Assembly: GCA_946410535.1 (NCBI GenBank)
Contig: CAMKAR010000028.1
Span: forward strand, 1 to 11,854
Origin: an uncultured Bacteroidales bacterium
GTDB lineage: Bacteria; Bacteroidota; Bacteroidia; Bacteroidales; F082
Length of the DNA stretch: 11,854 nt
Direction of reading: 5' to 3'
Position numbers and translations under genes: made by a program. The first letter of the stretch is position 1; each line of letters begins with the position of its first letter. Below the pieces are notes generated by a model that was not told the origin of the DNA, made no database searches, and worked only from the letters and a program-made list of their open reading frames with translations. Below are positions 7,083 to 11,854 of this stretch, piece after piece.

Positions 7083-8628
7083 GACATTATTTGCAGGCCT
7101 CTTTCTGCTTATGACAGCCCTCGACGGTGTGGCGCAGCAATGGGAAATTGACATTTTGGACAAGTCGAACCAAAAACCTTATACCATCATCGACGCTGGT
7201 ACGATGGATGCCAATGGCAATGCCATTCTGATTGGTCGACAAGGCCGTTACAGGGATTCGAAGACCTTGTTAATCAAAGTGTTTCCTGATGGAAGCCACG
7301 CAGAACGCATTTGCGATGAACTCCCCAACACCTTGAAAATGTGCGATGTGGTCCAATTGGAAAACGGCAACTTTTTCACCGTGGGAACCCAATGGCAGGA
7401 CACACTCAACCCGCTTTCGCTTGGCGGGCAGCGGCTTTGGGCCATCGTCTTCGATCCTTACCTCGCGGTTGTCGAAGCCAAGCCTTACGTTCAGGACACG
7501 GTGAGCTATTACATCGAGCCCAACCTGTTCCTCGACGACGATGGCACGGTGGTGGCTTGCGGGGCGTTTCGCACACGGCGCTCCACGGGCAATTCGTGGC
7601 GGCAATACCCTTATCTATACCGGTTCAATTCCAATGCCGATACTTTGGCTTGCCGTTATGTGATGCCGGGCGAAACTGATTTCACCCATCCTGAGTTTCC
7701 TCTACATTCGTTCTATTGCAACAGGATTATGAAGCAGCCTACGGGCAATGGTTACGCTTTCCTTTGCAATGGACCGTTTGGCGGCTTGGGGATGGCTTGT
7801 TATGATGCTGGTTTCCAGTACCAAAACTCGTTTCGGTTTATGCTGCAAATGCCGCAATGCCCCGAAGTGTTTGCCCTTGGCGACGAGGGCTATGCCGATT
7901 GGCTGACCGACAACCAACTGCTGTTTTTCGGGACACGCAGCAGCAACAGCGCGATCAACTCATTCCATCTCTGTCTTGCCCATCTCGAAACCAACGGCAC
8001 CGTAAGTCGCTATGAAGAAGGCTTTTGCCATCAGACCGTGCCTTATCGCGACGAGATTACCTCGAAGGGCAAGAGTATGGCCGTCGTCAACGACTCCACC
8101 ATTTTTGGCTCTTTTATGACGGAGACGTATCCATCTGGCGAATTACAATTGTCGGCGGGCATTTGCCTTTTCGACAGGAATTTGGAGGTTTTGGGCGACA
8201 TCGAATTTGACGCACCGGAATACCAGAATTTCTATTCCCGATTTGTTTTGCCCGTCGGTGATGATGGCTGTTTGTTGGTTTTGTCGGGAGGCAGTGCGAT
8301 GGGTTTATGGTATAACGAATGCAAAGGCAAGATAATCAAGTTGTTGCGCGAAGATTTTAATCCCATTCCTACCGAGGTCAACGAGATGCTTGTGGACGAG
8401 ACACAATTTACCTTCCATCCCAACCCGACCAACGGCGTCCTCTTTGTAGAGACGCGCCATGGCACGTCTCTACCGACCCAGACCTATCGCATCACCAACC
8501 TGATGGGCCAAACCCTAATGACGGGCCAAATCACCTCCGAAACCGAACAAATCAACGTGTTCGGCCTGCCCGATGGGATGTATTTCATCACCGTGGGCGG
8601 CACGACGCAGAAATTTGTGGTGCATTAA
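7075..8628 (+). CDS. Propeller-like secreted protein with T9SS sorting domain
   Basis: 517 residues. Signal peptide MKKTLFAGLFLLMTALDGVAQ. The passenger (about 22-440) has no LRR. It shows about six repeats of the kind seen in beta-propeller blades: MDANGNAILIGR, LENGNFFTVGT, LDDDGTVVACGAF, TDNQLLFFGTR, VNDSTIFGSFM and GDDGCLLVLSGG, spaced roughly 50-110 residues apart. I see no catalytic motif, so a binding or scaffold role is the cautious reading. Residues about 446-517 are the T9SS type A domain (FHPNPTNG ... YRITNLMGQTL ... GMYFITVGG). A 28-bp palindrome with a different core from the other two genes is translated within it. It lies between hairpin copies 2 and 3 and is presumably co-transcribed with its neighbours. 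The propeller call rests on repeat pattern only. Confidence 0.85.
   Translation: MKKTLFAGLFLLMTALDGVAQQWEIDILDKSNQKPYTIIDAGTMDANGNAILIGRQGRYRDSKTLLIKVFPDGSHAERICDELPNTLKMCDVVQLENGNFFTVGTQWQDTLNPLSLGGQRLWAIVFDPYLAVVEAKPYVQDTVSYYIEPNLFLDDDGTVVACGAFRTRRSTGNSWRQYPYLYRFNSNADTLACRYVMPGETDFTHPEFPLHSFYCNRIMKQPTGNGYAFLCNGPFGGLGMACYDAGFQYQNSFRFMLQMPQCPEVFALGDEGYADWLTDNQLLFFGTRSSNSAINSFHLCLAHLETNGTVSRYEEGFCHQTVPYRDEITSKGKSMAVVNDSTIFGSFMTETYPSGELQLSAGICLFDRNLEVLGDIEFDAPEYQNFYSRFVLPVGDDGCLLVLSGGSAMGLWYNECKGKIIKLLREDFNPIPTEVNEMLVDETQFTFHPNPTNGVLFVETRHGTSLPTQTYRITNLMGQTLMTGQITSETEQINVFGLPDGMYFITVGGTTQKFVVH
8446..8473. repeat. 28-bp palindrome translated inside the T9SS domain (copy 3, variant core)
   Basis: The left arm is GTAGAGACGCGCCA and the right arm is TGGCACGTCTCTAC. 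Thirteen of 14 pairs are perfect and the remaining one can pair as G-T. It keeps the outer GTAGAGACG/CGTCTCTAC of the family but has a CGCCATGGCA core in place of TTGCGCGCAA. In frame it encodes most of VETRHGTSLP. The changed core with a preserved dyad suggests compensatory change or an independent insertion. Confidence 0.85.
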
Positions 8629-8631
8629 TCG

Positions 8632-8729
8632 CGGTCCTGTAGGGCTGTCGTATTACGGTAGCCGCCGGCTCGCATTCGGCCCAAATGCAACAAGACGCGG
8701 CTGCCACGGTGTGACAGTCCTACAGACCG
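8632..8729. repeat. Intergenic hairpin element, copy 3
   Basis: Outer arms CGGTCCTGTAGGGCTGTC (8632-8649) and GACAGTCCTACAGACCG (8713-8729). The inner arms are GGTAGCCGC (8657-8665) and GCGGCTGCC (8697-8705). Both arms match copy 2 apart from single changes, while the loop between the inner arms (8666-8696) is longer and unrelated. Arms conserved with variable loops is what a dispersed structured repeat would show. Confidence 0.85.
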
Positions 8730-8771
8730 AAACGAAATAACAAATTGATAAACAGTTAAAAATCAGATAAA

Positions 8772-9488
8772 ATGAAGAAATTGAATTTGTTATGGGCTGT
8801 CTTGCTGCTGCTTACGGCTTGCGGCAAGGATCCGTTGCCCACCGATGTCGTCGCAACCCATTCGCGCGACAATGATGGAAGCACTTATATCCAAGTGGCC
8901 TACGGCGACGGCACCGAACAGTATTTCAAGGTGCTTTCCGAAAACACCGCTGAGGTGGTAGGCGTCACGGAATACTTCGGCGGCATTGAGCCTCCCATCG
9001 ACTTTGGCGGCACGGAAGTGGTCATCCCTTCCGAAATCTCCCACGACGGACAAACCTATACCATTGTGGGCATCGGTAGCTATGCGTTCTATGACCGTCA
9101 AGAGTTGCGCTCGGTGGAGATTCCCGGCACCGTGCAATATGTGGGTGCTCGCGCTTTCGACTTCTGCCTCAAACTCAAGACCATCAAACTGCCTGACGGC
9201 GTGAACCGAATCGGTAAAATGGCTTTCAGGAGTTGCGTTGAACTGACCACCGTGGAATTAGGCTCAGGACTTACGGGCCTCTACTACGATGCTTTCGATG
9301 ATTGTCGAGGACTTGCTACATTGGTTTGCCATGCGCCAACCCCTCCGGAAATCCTCGTTGATGTGCCAAATCCAAGTTTTTTATGGAATTGTCCCATCAA
9401 CGAAATCAAGGTCCCTGCCGAGAGCGTGGAGGCTTACAAAACGGGCTACCTTTGGAACGAATTATCGGATAGGATTGTGGCTTTGTAA
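8772..9488 (+). CDS. BspA-type leucine-rich-repeat lipoprotein
   Basis: 238 residues. A lipoprotein signal peptide ends in LLTAC with the lipidated cysteine at residue 17, followed by GKDPLP. Residues about 25-80 form an N-terminal cap seen in BspA proteins (STYIQVAYGDGTEQYFKVLS, then EVVIPSEISHDGQTYTIVGI). Four LRR_5 units follow (GSYAFYDRQELRSVEIP, GARAFDFCLKLKTIKLP, GKMAFRSCVELTTVELG, YYDAFDDCRGLATLVC). The end (EIKVPAESVEAYKTGYLW) matches the usual C-terminal cap of such proteins. It has no T9SS domain, so membrane anchoring replaces T9SS sorting. Expected in the outer or inner membrane leaflet facing periplasm or surface. It follows hairpin copy 3 and shares its leader with the upstream propeller gene. 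Confidence 0.88.
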   Translation: MKKLNLLWAVLLLLTACGKDPLPTDVVATHSRDNDGSTYIQVAYGDGTEQYFKVLSENTAEVVGVTEYFGGIEPPIDFGGTEVVIPSEISHDGQTYTIVGIGSYAFYDRQELRSVEIPGTVQYVGARAFDFCLKLKTIKLPDGVNRIGKMAFRSCVELTTVELGSGLTGLYYDAFDDCRGLATLVCHAPTPPEILVDVPNPSFLWNCPINEIKVPAESVEAYKTGYLWNELSDRIVAL

Positions 9489-9520
9489 CCAATTGATTAT
9501 CAACTCAAAATTTAAATGTT

Positions 9521-10054
9521 ATGAAAACTATTGCAAAATCAGTGTACTTGCTCTTGGTCGTGGTTTCTTTCGCGTCCTGCAAGAAAGACCCGCTTTACCT
9601 GTTTGACCCCGCACAGAATGAGATGGTCTTTGGCACCTACAAACAAGAGATGAATGTGGCTTACGCTGAATACGAAGACTATTTCAACATTAGTGCAGAA
9701 TCCAAAGGTGGATTTATCACCCCGACGTTTATCTTCCGTTTCCGGAATGTTCCTTACGAAGTGGTGGGCCAAACCATCCGTTTGGACGAAATGTCGGATT
9801 ATACCTTGTCGTTTGAGCTTTTGGGCGAGGTGTCGTGGTTCACTTCTCCGGAGAAGGTCTGTGGCAAGATTTGGAATTGGGATGATCAGCTTGAACAAAA
9901 CGTGGCTACCGACTACCCCGACAAATCACCGTTCAGCAGCGGTTGGATGAAGTTTGAGGAAGATGAAACAGGCCTCACCTTTACTCTTCACGGCGTGATG
10001 AGAAACGGCTACACCCTACGGACGAAGCTGTTTTTCCCTGCTGAGGAGGAATAA
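9521..10054 (+). CDS. Small lipoprotein of unknown function
   Basis: 177 residues; I do not recognise a family. The signal peptide MKTIAKSVYLLLVVVSFASC gives a lipidated Cys20 followed by KKDPLYLFDP, similar to the CGKDPL of the preceding lipoprotein. The rest is rich in aromatic and acidic residues with alternating hydrophobics (TPTFIFRFRNVPYEVV, YTLSFELLGEVSW, GLTFTLHGVMRNGYTL), suggesting a beta-sandwich or beta-barrel-like fold. No catalytic motif is visible. It starts 32 bases after the previous stop, contains no palindrome or T9SS domain, and is the last gene before a strong terminator. It is therefore probably co-expressed with the upstream surface proteins and may act as an anchoring or accessory subunit; that role is inference. 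Confidence 0.8.
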   Translation: MKTIAKSVYLLLVVVSFASCKKDPLYLFDPAQNEMVFGTYKQEMNVAYAEYEDYFNISAESKGGFITPTFIFRFRNVPYEVVGQTIRLDEMSDYTLSFELLGEVSWFTSPEKVCGKIWNWDDQLEQNVATDYPDKSPFSSGWMKFEEDETGLTFTLHGVMRNGYTLRTKLFFPAEEE

Positions 10055-10071
10055 TCGACGGATTGGTTTCC

Positions 10072-10107
10072 AAAAAACGCCCGAGAAGCGATTCTTGGGC
10101 GTTTTTT
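10072..10107 (+). terminator. Strong intrinsic terminator with GCGA (GNRA) loop
   Basis: A 16-bp stem (10072-10087 with 10092-10107) includes the core CGCCC/GGGCG and one G-T pair, and closes a GCGA tetraloop. The descending arm ends in six T residues, preceded on the other arm by six A residues. It lies 17 bases after the last lipoprotein stop and separates the exported-protein run from the regulator/nucleotidyltransferase unit. Confidence 0.92.
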
Positions 10108-10139
10108 ATGTTACGGGCGTCAAATTCAAGAAAAATGTC

Positions 10140-10147
10140 TATTTTTG
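10140..10147 (+). promoter_or_regulatory. Possible Bacteroidetes -7 promoter box
   Basis: TATTTTTG matches the Bacteroidetes -7 consensus TAnnTTTG exactly. I see no good TTTG -33 element at the expected 19-21 bases upstream, so the call is tentative. It lies between the terminator and the regulator gene, where a promoter is needed. Confidence 0.45.
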
Positions 10148-10163
10148 CATTTCTAAAGCAAGT

Positions 10164-10187
10164 GTTCTCAATTCGCGAACAGAGAAC
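10164..10187. promoter_or_regulatory. Candidate operator: nested 24-bp dyad
   Basis: GTTCTC (10164-10169) and GAGAAC (10182-10187) form an outer inverted repeat arranged symmetrically around the inner palindrome TTCGCGAA (10172-10179); both share one centre, with two unpaired bases on each side. It lies 17 bases after the candidate -7 box and 28 bases before the regulator ATG. A dimeric HTH protein bound here would block transcription, as expected for an autoregulated two-gene unit. Confidence 0.45.
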
Positions 10188-10215
10188 GATTAACTATAAA
10201 TAATTGATATATAAT

Positions 10216-10734
10216 ATGATGTTGCCACAAGATATTGTAGTTTTACTAAAAAAAATGACCACTCAAGGGAGGACGATGTCCTGTCGTGGATTAGCAGATT
10301 CATTGGGCATGAGTGCGTCAAATGTGAGCAAGAGTTTGGAGCGGTGTAAGAAAGCACAGTTGATAGACCGCCACAAAAAAAAGGTGAATGTCTTGGCTTT
10401 GCAGGAGTTTTTGATTCATGGCATAGCTTATGTGTTTCCTGTTGAGGCGGGGCGTGTCGGTCGTGGAGTGCCGACCTATGTGAGTGCTGCTCCCATCAGT
10501 GAAGAAATCAGTAATGGCACGGAGAGTTATGTGTGGCATTATGTAAGAGGAACTGGCCGTGGCCAACATATTGAGCCGCTTTATCCCTCTGTGCCAGAAG
10601 CTGCTATGCGTGATGAGGAATTGTATCAACTGCTGGTGATTGTAGACACTTTGCGCATAGGACGTGCGCGGGAAAAGGAAATTGCCATCAAAGAATTAAG
10701 AATAAGGTTAGACCGTTATGCCGAAGACCAATAA
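10216..10734 (+). CDS. Winged-helix/HTH regulator paired with an AbiEii-like nucleotidyltransferase
   Basis: 172 residues from ATG 10216; ATG 10219 is equally possible, and a TTG at 10204 in the same frame is less likely. Residues about 5-60 form an HTH of the MarR/winged type (DIVVLLKKM, then SCRGLADSLGMSASNVSKSL as helices 2-3). Residues about 60-95 (VNVLALQEFLIHGIAYVFP, then GRGVPTYVSAAP) and 118-150 (EPLYPSVPEAA, LVIVDTLRIGRAREKEIAI) match, from memory, a widespread family of small HTH proteins encoded just upstream of AbiEii-type nucleotidyltransferases. By analogy with type IV toxin-antitoxin systems it would repress the operon and may serve as the antitoxin partner. Its stop overlaps the next ATG by 17 bases, indicating translational coupling. 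Family call good, antitoxin role inferred. Confidence 0.82.
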   Translation: MMLPQDIVVLLKKMTTQGRTMSCRGLADSLGMSASNVSKSLERCKKAQLIDRHKKKVNVLALQEFLIHGIAYVFPVEAGRVGRGVPTYVSAAPISEEISNGTESYVWHYVRGTGRGQHIEPLYPSVPEAAMRDEELYQLLVIVDTLRIGRAREKEIAIKELRIRLDRYAEDQ

Positions 10735-11854
10735 TGAACGCTTGCAAGCGATTGCAGAGGCGATGCAAGACCTGAACGAAAGACTCGTGTATGTCGGCGG
10801 AGCGATGGCTGGGTCGTATGCCACGGATCCGATTGCCATCGAACCTCGGACGACTATTGATGTGGATTGCGTCGTTAATTCAACGTCATATCGTGAACAC
10901 GCTGCATTTGAGGATTTGCTTCGTGAAAAGCATTTTCAGAATGACCAAACACCTAACGCCCCTCTGTGTCGTTGGGTTTTCAATGGCGAAATCGTGGATG
11001 TGATGTCAATGGAAGAGAATGTCTTGTCGTTTGGTAATCGATGGTATAAGCCTGGTTTTAGCAATCGGGAACCTTATGTTTTGCCAACAGGGAAGACTAT
11101 TTATAGGCTTTCGCCAACGTATTACATTGCAACAAAGATAGATGCCCTCCTTTCAAGAGGCGGCAGCGACTGGCGCGGGGCTAAAGACTTTGAGGATTTG
11201 GTGTATGTCCTTAATTACTGTGCGGATTTCTTTGATAGATTCAAGGCGGAAGACAAGCAAGTCCAATCTTTTGTTTCTGAGCAGATTGCTAAGATGTTAA
11301 AAAGGCCGAATATCGCCGAGGAGTTGGAATGTGCCATCTCATCCGATGAGGTTGAACGCACGGATATGGTATTGGAGATGATGAAGTGCATTGCTGAATA
11401 CAAACCGCTAACACTGCGAATACAATATGTCAGTGACTTGCATCTTGAGTTCCCGCAGAATAGAAAATGGCTTGAAGAACATCCTTTGGATGTGACGGGA
11501 GATATTCTGCTCGTTGCGGGCGACTCCGCCTATCTCGACCAGCCGAGTTCTGGCCAAAATTCTTATTCTCATTATGACTTTTGGGATTGGGCTTCAAGCC
11601 ATTACAAACAAGTGATTGTGTGTTTCGGGAATCACGATTTCTATGGCTATTATGACCTCGCCACCGTGCCCGATGGCTATTGCAAACAAATTCGCCATAA
11701 TGTTCATGCCTATTACAACAGCGTGGTCCATTTGGACGATACGGATGTTGTTGTTTCAACGCTTTGGTCGCACATAGAGCCTTATGACGCTTATTTGACC
11801 GAACATAGGGTGAGCGATTTTTATCGAATAATGTATAATGGTCATCGTCTTAGT
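10718..11854 (+). CDS. AbiEii-like nucleotidyltransferase fused in frame to calcineurin-like metallophosphoesterase (3' partial)
   Basis: An uninterrupted frame of 379 codons runs from ATG 10718 (in the end of the regulator gene) to the window edge without a stop; I checked it line by line. Residues 1 to about 232 are a nucleotidyltransferase: VGG at 26-28, R44-T-T then the metal-binding pair D48-V-D50, a third acidic strand IVD94V, K140 (ATKIDALLSRGGSDW) and DFED at 157-160, as in AbiEii/type IV toxins. From about residue 235 a metallophosphoesterase begins: D240-L-H242 (VSDLHLEFP), GD269 (GDILLVAGD) and GN305-H306-D (CFGNHDFYG), three of the metal-binding blocks. The C-terminal histidine motifs lie beyond the window or near its end. 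There is no stop or ATG start at the domain junction, although ATGs at 11366, 11378 and 11381 could start the phosphoesterase alone. Substrate unknown; RNA/tRNA ends or nucleotides are plausible. Confidence 0.85.
   Translation, partial: MPKTNNERLQAIAEAMQDLNERLVYVGGAMAGSYATDPIAIEPRTTIDVDCVVNSTSYREHAAFEDLLREKHFQNDQTPNAPLCRWVFNGEIVDVMSMEENVLSFGNRWYKPGFSNREPYVLPTGKTIYRLSPTYYIATKIDALLSRGGSDWRGAKDFEDLVYVLNYCADFFDRFKAEDKQVQSFVSEQIAKMLKRPNIAEELECAISSDEVERTDMVLEMMKCIAEYKPLTLRIQYVSDLHLEFPQNRKWLEEHPLDVTGDILLVAGDSAYLDQPSSGQNSYSHYDFWDWASSHYKQVIVCFGNHDFYGYYDLATVPDGYCKQIRHNVHAYYNSVVHLDDTDVVVSTLWSHIEPYDAYLTEHRVSDFYRIMYNGHRLS

Noticed and set aside
2693..8729. CRISPR array
   Set aside because: The repeats are few, palindromic, kilobases apart and partly translated; there are no regular spacers and no cas genes.
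10204..10215. TTG start for the HTH regulator
   Set aside because: Two ATG codons follow at 10216 and 10219, and the added residues (MIYN) match nothing of the family.
10249..10382. Two runs of eight A residues in the HTH gene as phase-variation or slippage sites
   Set aside because: They encode lysines in a normal frame and the protein keeps its family pattern throughout; without reads showing length variation there is no support.
10791..11003. Small + strand reading frame of 70 codons inside the nucleotidyltransferase region
   Set aside because: It is a different frame from the 379-codon frame, which carries recognisable nucleotidyltransferase and phosphoesterase motifs; the short one shows none.

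Overview
The window looks like a chromosomal piece of an uncultured Bacteroidales (Bacteroidetes) bacterium. The main reason is three genes ending in the same roughly 72-residue C-terminal sorting domain of the type IX secretion system (PNPTNG ... YRITNLMGQTL ... GMYFI). Supporting signs are BspA-type (LRR_5) leucine-rich repeats, GLUG-type repeats, lipoproteins with C-x-K-D-P after the lipobox, the lack of clear Shine-Dalgarno sequences, and a TAnnTTTG-like -7 box. I cannot name a genus.

Layout, all genes on the + strand. (1) 1-746: the 3' part of a membrane-anchored regulator with a coiled coil and a C-terminal LuxR-like helix-turn-helix. (2) 809-10054: a run of five exported proteins. These are a 688-residue BspA-LRR surface protein, a 1306-residue GLUG + LRR surface protein, a 517-residue propeller-like protein (all three with the T9SS domain), then a 238-residue LRR lipoprotein and a 177-residue lipoprotein. 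A strong intrinsic terminator at 10072-10107 closes the run. (3) 10216 to the window end: a separate two-gene unit with its own promoter-like and operator-like sequences. It holds a winged-helix/HTH regulator overlapping by 17 bases an open-ended reading frame of 379 codons. That frame joins an AbiEii-like nucleotidyltransferase to a calcineurin-like metallophosphoesterase, and it has no stop before the window ends.

Two layers of repeats run through region 2. Each of the three T9SS domains carries, at the same point of the coding sequence, a 28-bp near-perfect palindrome that is translated in frame. Each of the three gaps after those genes holds a longer hairpin with shared arms (CTGTAGGGCTGTC / GACAGCCCTACAG). 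The sorting-domain DNA, the hairpin and the leader of the next gene are far more alike between genes than the passenger domains are. This suggests recent homogenisation or cassette-like spread.

The most interesting candidate system is region 3. A regulator-nucleotidyltransferase pair resembling type IV toxin-antitoxin systems has its nucleotidyltransferase continued in frame into a phosphoesterase with an intact metal-binding signature. The second candidate is the palindrome family living inside protein sorting signals.
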